This document shows positions 14,378 to 22,935 of a stretch of DNA of 32,029 nt, piece by piece. The translations under genes were made by a program, and so were the position numbers. Every line of letters starts with the position of its first letter. Within the stretch, counting starts at the first letter, position 1. The notes under the pieces were generated by a model. The model did no database searches. It saw only the letters and a program-made list of their open reading frames with translations, and was not told the origin of the DNA. Origin of the DNA: an uncultured Clostridia bacterium (lineage in GTDB: Bacteria; Bacillota; Clostridia; Oscillospirales; Acutalibacteraceae); assembly GCA_947170465.1 (NCBI GenBank), contig CAMVTS010000027.1, forward strand, positions 1 through 32,029, given 5' to 3'.

Positions 14378-16744
14378 ATGTTTTTATCAATGAACTGGAT
14401 TTCAGACTTTGTGGATTTCACCGGTCTGGACAAGGTAGACTATATCCACAAATTTTCACTCGCGACCGCCGAGGTCGAAAACGAGATTTTCTTCAAGGGC
14501 TCCGATATCAGCGGCATTGTTGTCGCGGAGATTAAGTCCGTCGAGCCGCATCCCGATTCCAAAAAGCTCCATCTTTTGAAGGTGGACGCCGGTGAAGCCG
14601 AGCTGACCGACGTTGTCTGCGGCGCTCCCAACGTGCGCGTCGGCATGAAAACCGCCTTTGCCAAGGTCGGCGCCAAAATCGGTGAAATCGAAATCGCGCC
14701 CAGACCGCTTGCCGGATTCATGTCCTGCGGCATGTGCTGTTCCGAAGCGGAAATCGGTATCAGCGACGACAACTCCGGTATCATGGATATTACCGACGAC
14801 GTTGCCAACGGCACCGATCTGAAGGATATCTACGAGATTGACGATATCATCTTTGAGGTTGACAACAAGTCCCTCACCAACCGCCCCGACCTCTGGGGTC
14901 ACTACGGTATCGCGCGCGAGTTTGCCGCTTTGACCGGCAGACCGCTCAAGCCGCTCGATACCGCCGATCTGGAAGCCTACAACGCACTGCAGAAGGTCGA
15001 TATGAAGATTGAGGATCCGCTGTGTCAGCGCTATTCCTGTTTGCAGGTCGAGAACATCAAGCGCTCCGTCAGTCCGGTCAACATGCGTATCCGCCTGTTC
15101 TACTGCGGCATGAGAGGCATCAACTTCCTCGCTGACCTCACCAACTACCTCATGCTCGAAATGGGACAACCCATGCACGCCTTTGATTCACGCAAGGTCG
15201 GCAAAATCCGCATCAAGCGCTTTGACCAGCCCTTTGTGTTCCGGACGCTTGACGGTGTGGACAGAAAGATTGACGAGAACACCCTCATGATTTGCAACGA
15301 CAACACCCCCGTGGCGATTGCCGGTATCATGGGCGGTCTCGATTCCGAAATTGTGGAGGACACCACCACCCTGACGCTGGAATCCGCGACCTTTGACGCG
15401 GCTTCCATCCGCAAATCCACCGTCCGTCTGGCGCACCGTACCGACGCTTCCATGCGCTATGAAAAGAGCCTTGACCCCGAAATGACCGTTCCGGCGATTG
15501 CACGCTTCCTCTACCTCTTACAGCAGTACGACGGCGGCGTGCAGGTCGTTTCCGCTCTGACCGATGAGTACGCTTATCATTATCCGCAGGTGGATCTGAC
15601 CTTTGACAAGGCGTTCGTTGACCGCTACACCGGTATCGAAATCAGCAGCGACACCATTGTCAAGACGCTCGAAAGCCTTGGCTTTGCCGTCAGTCTCAAC
15701 GGCGACGATTTTGATGTGAAGGTTCCCTCCTGGAGAGCCACCAAGGACGTCACTATGAAGGCGGATATCATCGAGGAAATCACCCGTATCTACGGCTACG
15801 ATAATTTTGACATCAACACCACGCGTTCACCGCTCTATCCCGTCCGCGAGGACGCTGTCAAGAGCAACGAGGATAAGATAAAGGATATCCTCGTCAAGCG
15901 CTACAACCTGCACGAGGTTCATTCCTATGTGTGGGCTTACGCCGACGAGCAGAAGGCGCTCGGCATTCCGGTTGAGGAGAACATCAAGCTCGCCAACGCG
16001 ACCAACCCGAATATCGAGACTATCCGCAGAACCATGATTCCCACCCAGCTTTGCCAGGTCAAGACCAACGTCGGCTATGCGCCGGAGTTCGGTATCTTCG
16101 AAATCGGCAGAGTCGTGGAAGGCGTGGACAGCGACAACCTCTGCATTGAGCACAAAAAGCTCGCCGTTACGCTCTACAGCAAGACCGCCGATATCCGTGA
16201 CCTCTATTTCAGGCTGCGCGACATGCTCGCGGTGATTGCCGACGACCTCAAGCATCTGCCGCTTGATTACCGGACAGCCGAGCCGGCTCACAGCTATGAG
16301 CACCCGGTCAATCTCAACACCGTCCTGCTGGACGGCAAGACAATCGGTACCCTCGGTATCGTTCATCCGGTTGTTTCCAGGAAGATTGACAAGAAGAGCA
16401 GCATTGTCTTTGCGGAAATCGACATGGACGCGTTCGCAAGCGTGAAGAATGCCTCCATCAGCTACGAGGAGCCTTCCAAGTTCCCGCCGATGGATTACGA
16501 CATCAGCGTGATTGTACCAACCGGCGTATTCTTCCGCGACCTCAAAAAATGCTGGGAGAACGAAGGCGGCGGGATTCTCAAAAGCACCCGGATTGTCGAT
16601 ACCTACGACACCGAACACTTCCACAGTGTTACTATCCGCTTTGAGTTTTCTTCTGCCGAGAGAACCCTTTCCTCGGGCGAGGTGCAGGAGATTATGAACC
16701 GCGTCATTGAGAACCTGAAAGCAATTGACGTCAATCTGCGGTAA
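14378..16744 (+). CDS. pheT: Phenylalanyl-tRNA synthetase beta subunit
   Basis: The 788-residue beta subunit contributes tRNA binding and editing of Tyr-tRNA-Phe. Domains in order: an N-terminal lead, the EMAP/OB tRNA-binding domain (about residues 40-150, with VVAEIKSVEPHPDSKKLHLLKVD split as VEPHPDSKKLHLLKVD), the B3/B4 editing domain with MRGINFLADLTNYLMLEMGQP, the B5 domain, a catalytic-like core with IPTQLCQVKTN, and a C-terminal ferredoxin-fold anticodon-binding domain starting near KFPPMDYDISV. Length is normal. A strong AGGGGGAG precedes ATG 14378. No clear terminator follows; the next promoter starts 18 nt after the stop. Confidence 0.97.
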   Translation: MFLSMNWISDFVDFTGLDKVDYIHKFSLATAEVENEIFFKGSDISGIVVAEIKSVEPHPDSKKLHLLKVDAGEAELTDVVCGAPNVRVGMKTAFAKVGAKIGEIEIAPRPLAGFMSCGMCCSEAEIGISDDNSGIMDITDDVANGTDLKDIYEIDDIIFEVDNKSLTNRPDLWGHYGIAREFAALTGRPLKPLDTADLEAYNALQKVDMKIEDPLCQRYSCLQVENIKRSVSPVNMRIRLFYCGMRGINFLADLTNYLMLEMGQPMHAFDSRKVGKIRIKRFDQPFVFRTLDGVDRKIDENTLMICNDNTPVAIAGIMGGLDSEIVEDTTTLTLESATFDAASIRKSTVRLAHRTDASMRYEKSLDPEMTVPAIARFLYLLQQYDGGVQVVSALTDEYAYHYPQVDLTFDKAFVDRYTGIEISSDTIVKTLESLGFAVSLNGDDFDVKVPSWRATKDVTMKADIIEEITRIYGYDNFDINTTRSPLYPVREDAVKSNEDKIKDILVKRYNLHEVHSYVWAYADEQKALGIPVEENIKLANATNPNIETIRRTMIPTQLCQVKTNVGYAPEFGIFEIGRVVEGVDSDNLCIEHKKLAVTLYSKTADIRDLYFRLRDMLAVIADDLKHLPLDYRTAEPAHSYEHPVNLNTVLLDGKTIGTLGIVHPVVSRKIDKKSSIVFAEIDMDAFASVKNASISYEEPSKFPPMDYDISVIVPTGVFFRDLKKCWENEGGGILKSTRIVDTYDTEHFHSVTIRFEFSSAERTLSSGEVQEIMNRVIENLKAIDVNLR

Positions 16745-16762
16745 ATCCCGTGCAAATAACCC

Positions 16763-16791
16763 TTGAAATTTGCCCGATTGTATAGTATAAT
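16763..16791 (+). promoter_or_regulatory. Sigma-A-type promoter of ireB
   Basis: TTGAAA (16763-16768) and TATAAT (16786-16791), 17-bp spacer, 31 nt before the ireB start. As no terminator separates pheT from it, read-through from pheT is also possible. Confidence 0.82.
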
Positions 16792-16822
16792 AATAGAATA
16801 GAACCATAGGAGGTGCTTCCGT

Positions 16823-17068
16823 ATGTTAGAAAAGACAATGATTTTCTCATTGGGTGATGAAAAGGACGATCAGATTAAAACCGGTCTGACCATCGTCTAT
16901 GACGCGCTGCGCCAGAAAGGCTACAATCCGATTAATCAGATTGTCGGCTACATTCTCAGCGAGGATCCGACCTATATCACCACCTACAACAATGCGCGCA
17001 ATATCATCAGCGCGATTGACCGCGACGATTTGCTGGAAGCACTGGTAAAATCCTACCTCAACGTATAA
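16823..17068 (+). CDS. ireB: IreB family regulatory phosphoprotein (DUF965/YrzL)
   Basis: The 81-residue cytoplasmic protein matches the IreB family: [44 protein letters not shown] and [24 protein letters not shown] are near-consensus (each stretch is read from the translation, here quoted in parts). In Enterococcus faecalis, IreB is phosphorylated by the PASTA kinase IreK and lowers cephalosporin resistance; its role here is inferred to be similar. In Bacillus and many Firmicutes the gene sits directly after alaS and before ruvX/yrrK and yrzB; here it is 5.5 kb away from alaS and neither partner follows. AGGAGGTG lies 7 nt before ATG 16823. Confidence 0.93.
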   Translation: MLEKTMIFSLGDEKDDQIKTGLTIVYDALRQKGYNPINQIVGYILSEDPTYITTYNNARNIISAIDRDDLLEALVKSYLNV

Positions 17069-17088
17069 CTCAGAAAGGATGATTGCTT

Positions 17089-17388
17089 GTGGCTGACGCA
17101 CAAAAGAAGGAGTTTGCTACCTACAAGGGCAGACCTCTGGTTCGCTGCGGCGACGAGATTTACTACGGCAACATGGAGGAGCCGTATGTCATCAGAATGG
17201 AGATTAAATCCAAAAAGACCGTCAACGGCAACGAGATTGCCGACAAGGTGACGGTGCAGCTGATGGCGACCGACCCTTACCTTTCTCCGAGAAAGGCGCT
17301 GGTCAAGTCCAGCGAGAAGAACGGCCTGTTTCTGGCGATGGATATCGCGGATATCTGGCTGGGCAGAGCGCTTGCCGGCAAGGTTTAA
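17089..17388 (+). CDS. Small conserved-looking protein of unknown function beside ireB
   Basis: I do not recognise the family. The 99-residue soluble product starts MADAQKKEFATYKGRPLVRCGDEIYYGNMEE (MADAQKKEFATYKG, then RPLVRCGDEIYYGN) and alternates short beta-like stretches: YVIRMEIKSKKTV, KVTVQLMATDP. It ends in a helix-like AMDIADIWLGRALAGKV. No signal peptide, membrane segment or metal motif is seen. I chose GTG 17089, which lies 9 nt after AAAGGA (17074-17079); the in-frame TTG 17083 would be too close. It follows ireB by 20 nt and precedes a strong terminator, so the two are an operon. In position it replaces the ruvX/yrzB genes that often follow ireB, but it does not look like either of them. 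Confidence 0.85.
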   Translation: MADAQKKEFATYKGRPLVRCGDEIYYGNMEEPYVIRMEIKSKKTVNGNEIADKVTVQLMATDPYLSPRKALVKSSEKNGLFLAMDIADIWLGRALAGKV

Positions 17389-17400
17389 AAGCAGAGAGAA

Positions 17401-17435
17401 AACGCTGTGAAGCCTTTGAGCTTCACAGCGTTTTT
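17401..17435. terminator. Bidirectional terminator between the ireB operon and the minus-strand gene
   Basis: A perfect 12-bp stem AACGCTGTGAAG/CTTCACAGCGTT (17401-17412 with 17421-17432) with an 8-nt loop has Ts on the + side and matching As on the other, so it can stop transcription of the converging genes from both sides. Confidence 0.93.
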
Positions 17436-17441
17436 ATCAGT

Positions 17442-18449
17442 TTAAAAATCCGAAAAAACCAGGTGCGCCTGCGCGTTGTCGAGCACCAGCGGCTGCTCCA
17501 TATCCACGCGGTTAATCGTGCCGTAGAGCCTGCCGAAAATCACCGACGTGCCGCTCATATCCGCCGTCATGGCGTTTCCCTGCACGGTGAAGGGCTTGAA
17601 GGTGATGTCCAGCGCCGACATGCCGCCTCTGAAATAAAACGGCCTGTCCATGCGGTTCGGCGTGCCCTTGACGTTAATCTGCGAGAGCTTTTCGAGCTTG
17701 CCTCCGTAGAAGAAGCAGTTTTCGTTGCCGTAGCGGTTGTCGCCGACGCGGCTGGCAAGACACAGTGAAAAACGCTTGCCGTCAATCATGCAGTCGGCGC
17801 TCAATCGCTGGTAATGGTGCGGACGCGGCTTGGAAAAGCGCGTCCAGTCAAAATATGCGCGGGAACTATTTTCTTCTAAAGAATAATTCATGCCGCCGAT
17901 GCGAATCATGCCCTTCGCCGTATAATCCGGCGCAAAACGCTTGAGGTAAAAATACCGCCGGTTGCGCTCAAAGGGAGCCAGCTCGTTGAGGCTTTCACTG
18001 AGCGTTTTTTTCAGCACAATCTGAAATTCCATTGGCTGTCTGCCGCCGAATTCTTCAAATTCGCATTTCAGAAATCTTCCGTCCATGTTGCTGCCCAGCT
18101 GCAGCGCCATGCGCTTATCGCTGTAATTGAATTCGCCGCCGTCGCCGGTTTTGGGCAGACCGCCGCGCAGAATATGCAGTTTTTTGTACACGCAGTCGCT
18201 GAGTACGCCGCCGCGTTTCAAATCGGCAACCGCGATATTCACAGAAAACTCCGTACCGAAGTTCTCAACGGACAGATAGAGCGATACCTCGCCGTTGTTG
18301 ACAAAATAGCTGTCCTTTTCGCCGAGCTTGCCGCGCGCCTTGCTCTGTTCCTCGTTGAGCCGGAACACCGGGGTTCTCGCCCAGCCTGCCTGCATGACTT
18401 CGCCGTTTTCCTCGAAGATATTGCAGGGGGCTGTAATCTCTCTCTGCAA
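17442..18449 (-). CDS. DUF2804 family protein
   Basis: The product (335 residues from the chosen start) resembles DUF2804, a family of unknown function with mostly beta structure. The N-terminus QREITAPCNIFEENGEVMQAGWARTPVF follows the family pattern (a Thr-Pro-type beginning, short turn with EENGEV, then GWARTP), and later parts include RRYFYLKRFAPDYTAKG, AYFDWTRFSKPRPHHYQRLS and NRYGNENCFFYGGKL, with the FDWGRG-like core common to the family. No signal or membrane segment is seen. I chose TTG at 18449 because GGAG lies 8 nt before it on the minus strand; an in-frame GTG at 18458 abuts that site and is less likely. It is the only minus-strand gene of the window, shares a terminator with ireB's operon, and has no partner gene. 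Confidence 0.87.
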   Translation of the reverse strand: MQREITAPCNIFEENGEVMQAGWARTPVFRLNEEQSKARGKLGEKDSYFVNNGEVSLYLSVENFGTEFSVNIAVADLKRGGVLSDCVYKKLHILRGGLPKTGDGGEFNYSDKRMALQLGSNMDGRFLKCEFEEFGGRQPMEFQIVLKKTLSESLNELAPFERNRRYFYLKRFAPDYTAKGMIRIGGMNYSLEENSSRAYFDWTRFSKPRPHHYQRLSADCMIDGKRFSLCLASRVGDNRYGNENCFFYGGKLEKLSQINVKGTPNRMDRPFYFRGGMSALDITFKPFTVQGNAMTADMSGTSVIFGRLYGTINRVDMEQPLVLDNAQAHLVFSDF

Positions 18450-18572
18450 ACAAATCACTCCAATCCATTATGACTATAGCAAACTTTATTTTGCTTTTCA
18501 AGAAAAATAACAGAACTGTAAAGAATAAACAAACGGTTCAGGGAATATTCTATAACGAAAGGGCGGAATAAA

Positions 18573-18917
18573 ATGAAAAAATTTGTCGGAACTGTTATTT
18601 TTTCTTGTATCCTGTTGCTGACCGGCTGTCAGAGCCGTTCCGGCTATATCGACGAGCTGACCTCTTTCGCATGGAAGGCGGATTTGAAGGGAGGCGGACA
18701 GGTTTCGCTGACTTTTTCGGGCGATACCGCGGCGCTTCATCTGGAAAACGGCGGCGAGAGCGACACCATCGAGGGCAAATACCTTGCCGACCAAACGCAG
18801 CTGGTGATTTTCGACCCGTCACTCGGGCAGAACTACGGCTTTGACTATGTGCCGCAGGGCGATACGCTCCTGCTGAGCATGAACGGCAGCGCCGTCACGC
18901 TCGAAAAACAGAAATAA
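18573..18917 (+). CDS. Small lipoprotein of unknown function
   Basis: The 114-residue product starts MKKFVGTVIFSCILLLTGC, a lipoprotein signal with lipobox LLTGC and lipidated Cys19. The mature part of about 95 residues looks like one small beta-barrel: FAWKADLKGGGQVSLTFSGDTAALHLE, then IEGKYLADQTQLVIFDP and YGFDYVPQGDTLLLSMNGSAVTLEK, a pattern of alternating strands describing a stored ligand or a lipocalin-like fold (inference). GGGCGGA lies 6 nt upstream of ATG 18573. It is divergent from the DUF2804 gene and followed by the ruvC promoter after 3 nt, so it is a monocistronic unit; no confident promoter was found. Confidence 0.86.
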   Translation: MKKFVGTVIFSCILLLTGCQSRSGYIDELTSFAWKADLKGGGQVSLTFSGDTAALHLENGGESDTIEGKYLADQTQLVIFDPSLGQNYGFDYVPQGDTLLLSMNGSAVTLEKQK

Positions 18918-18920
18918 ATA

Positions 18921-18949
18921 TTGCACTCATTCCTCTGTTGTGGTATAAT
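18921..18949 (+). promoter_or_regulatory. Sigma-A-type promoter of the ruvCAB operon
   Basis: TTGCAC (18921-18926) and TATAAT (18944-18949) with 17-bp spacing. No other strong promoter was noticed until clpE, so it may serve ruvC through pgsA. Confidence 0.83.
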
Positions 18950-18990
18950 ATCTAAGAATGTACCATTATGCCATTTTCGGAGGAATTGTT

Positions 18991-19506
18991 TTGATTGTGT
19001 TTGGAATTGACCCGGGATACGCGATTGTCGGCTGGGGCGCGATAGCGTTTCAGAACAACAGCTACCGGGCGATTGGTTACGGCTCTGTCGAGACCGAAGC
19101 GCATACCGATTTCAACGCGCGGCTGGAATATATTTTCGACGAGCTGACCGCGATTCTCAGCCGCTGCCGTCCGGACGCGCTGTCAATCGAGCGCCTGTAC
19201 TTCCAGACCAACCAGAAAACAGCCATCAAGGTCGCGCAGGCAAGGGGCGTCACCCTGCTGGCGGCGCAAAAGCTGAAAATTCCGATTTTTGAATACACCC
19301 CTTTGCAGGTGAAAACCGCCGTGACCGGCTACGGCAAGGCGAAGAAGCCGCAGGTCATGGAGATGACGCGCCGGCTGTTGAAGCTCGAGGAAATGCCCAA
19401 GCCGGACGACACTGCCGACGCGCTGGCGATCGCGATTTGTCACGCGCAGGCGGCAGGCTCAGCGCTGCGGCGCGCCATGTACGACAGGGGAACACACTAT
19501 CAATGA
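18991..19506 (+). CDS. ruvC: Crossover junction endodeoxyribonuclease RuvC
   Basis: RuvC is the dimeric nuclease that resolves Holliday junctions in concert with RuvAB. From TTG 18991 the product has 171 residues, the family's usual size, starting MIVFGIDPG, with the four acidic catalytic residues at Asp7, Glu67 (LSIERLYF), Asp140 and Asp143 (PDDTADALA), close to E. coli positions 7, 66, 138 and 141. I chose TTG because GGAGG (18979-18983) is 7 nt upstream. The ATG at 18958 would add 11 residues and lies before that ribosome binding site, only 8 nt from the promoter -10. GTG 18997 is a second possible start. ruvA follows after 18 nt. Confidence 0.95.
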   Translation: MIVFGIDPGYAIVGWGAIAFQNNSYRAIGYGSVETEAHTDFNARLEYIFDELTAILSRCRPDALSIERLYFQTNQKTAIKVAQARGVTLLAAQKLKIPIFEYTPLQVKTAVTGYGKAKKPQVMEMTRRLLKLEEMPKPDDTADALAIAICHAQAAGSALRRAMYDRGTHYQ

Positions 19507-19524
19507 GCAATATATGGGGGAAAT

Positions 19525-20124
19525 ATGCTTTACTCGGTCAGGGGAAAACTCATTCACACCACGCTTTCCGGCGCGGTTGTGGAATGCGGCGGCGTCGGCT
19601 ATTACTGCCAGACCACCGTCAACACATTGAAAACCATCAAAATCGGTACGGAAGTCATGCTCTACACCCACCTTAACGTCCGCGAGGACGCGATGGAGCT
19701 GTTCGGCTTCGCCACCAAAACGGAGCTTGACACCTTCAAAACGCTCATCAGCGTCAGCGGCGTCGGACCGAAGGCAGGGCTGGCGATTCTCTCGGAATTA
19801 AGCCCGGAGCAGGTTGCCATGGCGATTGCCACCGACGACATCAAAACGATTACACGCGCACCCGGAATCGGTAAAAAGATTGCGCAGCGCATTATTCTCG
19901 AATTAAAGGACAAGCTCGCCAAGGCTGCCGCCTCCGACAACACCTTGCCGGTCAGCGCCGGAGCCGCGAACGCCGCCACCGGCAACGTGCCCAAGGCGAT
20001 TGAAGCGCTGGGCGTGCTGGGCTACGCGCCCTCCGACATCGCGCCGGTACTCGCCACGCTTGACAGCAGCCTGCCGGTGGAGCAGCTGATAGCCATGACG
20101 CTCAGACAGATGGGAAGAAAGTAA
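19525..20124 (+). CDS. ruvA: Holliday junction branch migration protein RuvA
   Basis: RuvA binds four-way junctions as a tetramer and loads RuvB. The 199-residue product has the N-terminal OB domain (MLYSVRGKLIHTTLSGAVVECGGVGY in parts), the helix-hairpin-helix domain with SVSGVGPKAGLAILSEL and APGIGKKIAQRIILELKDKL, a short variable linker rich in Ala (residues about 135-155), and the C-terminal RuvB-binding helices (AIEALGVLGYAPSDIAPVLATL). A GGGGGAAAT precedes ATG 19525. The stop is directly followed by the ruvB ATG with no gap, a sign of translational coupling. Confidence 0.97.
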   Translation: MLYSVRGKLIHTTLSGAVVECGGVGYYCQTTVNTLKTIKIGTEVMLYTHLNVREDAMELFGFATKTELDTFKTLISVSGVGPKAGLAILSELSPEQVAMAIATDDIKTITRAPGIGKKIAQRIILELKDKLAKAAASDNTLPVSAGAANAATGNVPKAIEALGVLGYAPSDIAPVLATLDSSLPVEQLIAMTLRQMGRK

Positions 20125-21207
20125 ATGAGCAATACACATTTTGCAGACGACTTTGACTTTGAAAACAGAATCATGGACGCCAAGGAAATCCCCGAGGACA
20201 CGCCCGAGGGCGATAATCCCTTGCGTCCGAAAAATTTAGACGAATACATCGGTCAGGAGAAGGCGAAGGAAAATCTCCGCGTCTATATCGAGGCGGCAAA
20301 AATCCGCCACGAAACCCTCGACCACGTCCTCCTCTACGGACCGCCCGGACTGGGTAAAACCACGCTTGCCGGCATTATCGCCAACGAGCTCGGCGTGAAT
20401 ATCCGCATCACCTCCGGTCCGGCGATTGAAAAGCCCGGTGACTTGGCGGCGCTGCTGACAAATCTCAACGAGGGCGACGTGCTCTTTATCGACGAGATTC
20501 ACCGTCTCAGCCGTGCGGTAGAGGAAATCCTCTACCCGTCTATGGAGGACTTCGCGATTGACATTATCACCGGCAAGGGACAGATGGCGGCTTCCTACCA
20601 TCTGCCGCTTCCGCGGTTTACGCTGGTGGGAGCCACCACCAGAGCCGGTCAGCTCACCGCGCCCCTGCGCGACCGTTTCGGTGTGCTGCTGCGTTTGGAG
20701 CTGTACACGCCGGAGGAGCTCGCCAGTATCATCACGCGCAGCGCCGGTATTCTCGGCATCAAAATCGACTACGAGGGCGCGATAGAAATCGCCTCCCGTT
20801 CACGCGGCACGCCGCGTATCGCCAACCGCATGCTCAAGCGTGTGCGCGACTTCGCGCAGGTGATGTCCGATGGCGTGATTACGTTGGAGACCGCCAGAAC
20901 CGCGCTTGACCGTCTCGAAATCGACGAGCTTGGTCTTGACCAGAATGACCGGCGCATGCTCGAAGCGATTATCCGCTTCTACAACGGCGGTCCCGTCGGA
21001 CTGGAAACCCTCGCGGCGGCAATCGGCGAAGAAGCCGTCACGATAGAGGACGTATACGAGCCGTATCTCATGCAGATTGGCTTCCTCAGCCGCACACCGC
21101 GCGGCAGATGTATCACCGCGGAAGGCTGCCGTCATCTCGGCTACGACTTCCCGAAGGGCGCTGTGCCCGGCGCAGTGACGCAGCCCAATTTATTTGGCGA
21201 AAATTAA
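20125..21207 (+). CDS. ruvB: Holliday junction DNA helicase RuvB
   Basis: The AAA+ motor of branch migration. The 360-residue product has [20 protein letters not shown], Walker [10 protein letters not shown] (residues 72-80), Walker [21 protein letters not shown], the sensor region [20 protein letters not shown] (arginine finger region), and the C-terminal winged-helix DNA-binding domain ending in [15 protein letters not shown] slightly long acidic N-terminus (residues 1-25) precedes the core. ATG 20125 starts at the base after the ruvA stop, so ruvC-ruvA-ruvB is one operon, a common order in Firmicutes. Confidence 0.98.
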   Translation: MSNTHFADDFDFENRIMDAKEIPEDTPEGDNPLRPKNLDEYIGQEKAKENLRVYIEAAKIRHETLDHVLLYGPPGLGKTTLAGIIANELGVNIRITSGPAIEKPGDLAALLTNLNEGDVLFIDEIHRLSRAVEEILYPSMEDFAIDIITGKGQMAASYHLPLPRFTLVGATTRAGQLTAPLRDRFGVLLRLELYTPEELASIITRSAGILGIKIDYEGAIEIASRSRGTPRIANRMLKRVRDFAQVMSDGVITLETARTALDRLEIDELGLDQNDRRMLEAIIRFYNGGPVGLETLAAAIGEEAVTIEDVYEPYLMQIGFLSRTPRGRCITAEGCRHLGYDFPKGAVPGAVTQPNLFGEN

Positions 21208-21225
21208 GACAGAAAGACTGATACC

Positions 21226-22089
21226 ATGCGTTTATCCGAACACTGGCAGGACTATGAACTGCTCGACACCTCGTCGGGCGAACGTCTGGAGCGCTGGGGC
21301 GATATTATTCTGATTCGTCCCGACCCGCAGATTATCTGGACAACCGAAAAGAAAAATCCCCTGTGGCGCAGCGCTCACGCGCGCTATCACCGCTCCAACA
21401 AGGGCGGCGGCTACTGGGAAACTTATAAAAAGGTGCCCGACCGCTGGACAATCGGCTACCGGGAGCTGACCTTCAACATCAAGCCCATGGGCTTCAAGCA
21501 CACGGGCGTGTTTCCGGAGCAGGCGGTCAACTGGGATTTTGCCGCCGAAAAAATCCGGCAGGCAAACCGCCCGCTCAGAATTCTCAACCTCTTTGGCTAC
21601 ACCGGCTGCGCGACCTTAGCGTGCATGAAGGCGGGCGCGACGGTCTGCCATGTGGACGCGTCCAAGGGCATGGTGCAGTGGGCGAAGGAAAACGCCCGGT
21701 CAAGCGGCGTCGCCGATTTGCCGGTGCGCTGGCTGGTGGACGACTGCGTCAAGTTTGTGCAGCGTGAAATCCGCCGCGGCAACCGGTACGACGGTATCAT
21801 CATGGATCCGCCGTCCTACGGCAGAGGTCCCGGCGGCGAGGTCTGGAAGCTCGAGGAGCAGCTCTATCCGCTGGTGGAGCTGTGCCGTCAGGTCATGAGC
21901 GACGACCCGGTTTTTTTTATCCTCAATTCCTACACCACCGGACTTTCTCCGGCGGTCATGGAATATCTCCTCGGCGTGATGCTGCAAAGCCGCTTTGGAG
22001 GACATGTTACCGGCGATGAAATCGGACTCAGGGTGACGGACACGGGACTCATTTTACCGTGCGGGTCAACCGCAATCTGGGAGAAATAA
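21226..22089 (+). CDS. Class I SAM-dependent methyltransferase (RlmI/RlmK-like)
   Basis: The 287-residue product resembles 23S rRNA cytosine-5/guanine methyltransferases of the RlmI/RlmK group. SAM-binding motif I is LNLFGYTGCATLA, the acidic end of strand 2 is VCHVDASKGMVQWAKENA, motif III/D is WLVDDCVKFV, and motif IV is MDPPSYGRGPGG, the (N/D)PPSY type usual for base N- or C5-methylation. The N-terminal 100 residues form a separate beta domain (GDIILIRPDPQIIW); no PUA domain is recognised, so it is shorter than RlmI. The RNA target is unknown. It starts 18 nt after ruvB with a weak site AGAAAG, and ends 3 nt before ecfA1. Confidence 0.88.
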   Translation: MRLSEHWQDYELLDTSSGERLERWGDIILIRPDPQIIWTTEKKNPLWRSAHARYHRSNKGGGYWETYKKVPDRWTIGYRELTFNIKPMGFKHTGVFPEQAVNWDFAAEKIRQANRPLRILNLFGYTGCATLACMKAGATVCHVDASKGMVQWAKENARSSGVADLPVRWLVDDCVKFVQREIRRGNRYDGIIMDPPSYGRGPGGEVWKLEEQLYPLVELCRQVMSDDPVFFILNSYTTGLSPAVMEYLLGVMLQSRFGGHVTGDEIGLRVTDTGLILPCGSTAIWEK

Positions 22090-22092
22090 TCT

Positions 22093-22935
22093 ATGTTTAT
22101 ACAAGTGGAGAACGTCTGCTTCTCTTATGACAACGTTGACGAGGGGCTGCCCGTCAAAAACGCCGTAGACGGCGTATCGCTCACCGTCAACAAGGGTGAG
22201 TTTGTGGCGGTCATCGGACACAACGGCTGCGGCAAGTCCACGCTTGCCAAGCATCTCAACGCAATGCTATTGCCGGACAGCGGCAAGGTGTATGTGGACG
22301 GAGATGACACCTCAGACGAAAACAAAACCTGGGATATCCGCGAAAAGGTGGGACTGGTGCTGCAAAATCCCGACAATCAGCTTGTCGCGAGCATTGTCGA
22401 GGAGGACGTCGCCTTTGGCCCCGAAAATCTCGGCGTAGACCCCAAAATAATCCGCGAGCGCGTTGACTGGGCGCTGAAGGCGGTCGGCATGTACGAATAC
22501 CGTACCCATGCGCCGCACAAGCTCTCCGGCGGTCAGAAGCAGCGCGTGGCGATTGCCGGCGTGCTGGCAATCCGGCCGCAGTGCATTGTGCTCGACGAGC
22601 CGACAGCCATGCTCGACCCCAACGGCAGAGACGAGGTCATGGACACGCTGCACAAGCTCAACCGTGAGCTGGGCATCACGGTGGTGTTGATTACGCACTA
22701 CATGGAGGAGGCGGTCACCGCCGGCCGCGTGATTGTCATGGACGGCGGCAGGGTGCTGACCGAGGGAACGCCGCGCGAGGTTTTTTCTCAGGTGGAATTA
22801 CTCAAAAAACACCGGCTTGACGTGCCGCAGGCGGCGGAGTTAGCCTTCCGTCTCAAGGGCTGCGGCGCCAATATACCGGCCATTCCGCTCAGCGCAGAGG
22901 AATGTGCCGCCATGCTTCGGGAGGTGCTGCAATGA
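22093..22935 (+). CDS. ecfA1: ECF transporter ATPase EcfA1
   Basis: One of two ATPases that power a group II energy-coupling factor transporter, which imports vitamins and metal ions via exchangeable S components. The 280-residue product has Walker [10 protein letters not shown] (residues 42-50), Q-loop [10 protein letters not shown], signature [13 protein letters not shown], Walker [14 protein letters not shown], and switch His in LITHYMEEA. The Q-loop NPDNQL is characteristic for EcfA. It overlaps ecfA2 by 4 nt (ATGA). Neither an S component nor another substrate gene is present, as expected for the shared module. Confidence 0.95.
   Translation: MFIQVENVCFSYDNVDEGLPVKNAVDGVSLTVNKGEFVAVIGHNGCGKSTLAKHLNAMLLPDSGKVYVDGDDTSDENKTWDIREKVGLVLQNPDNQLVASIVEEDVAFGPENLGVDPKIIRERVDWALKAVGMYEYRTHAPHKLSGGQKQRVAIAGVLAIRPQCIVLDEPTAMLDPNGRDEVMDTLHKLNRELGITVVLITHYMEEAVTAGRVIVMDGGRVLTEGTPREVFSQVELLKKHRLDVPQAAELAFRLKGCGANIPAIPLSAEECAAMLREVLQ

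Noticed and set aside
13179..14390. Minus-strand open frame of 403 codons across the T-box and pheS
   Set aside because: Antisense shadow of pheS; contains the reverse of the T-box core and no family signature.
18958..18990. ATG 18958 as the start of ruvC
   Set aside because: It is upstream of the ribosome binding site and almost at the promoter; RuvC proteins begin close to the FGIDPG motif.
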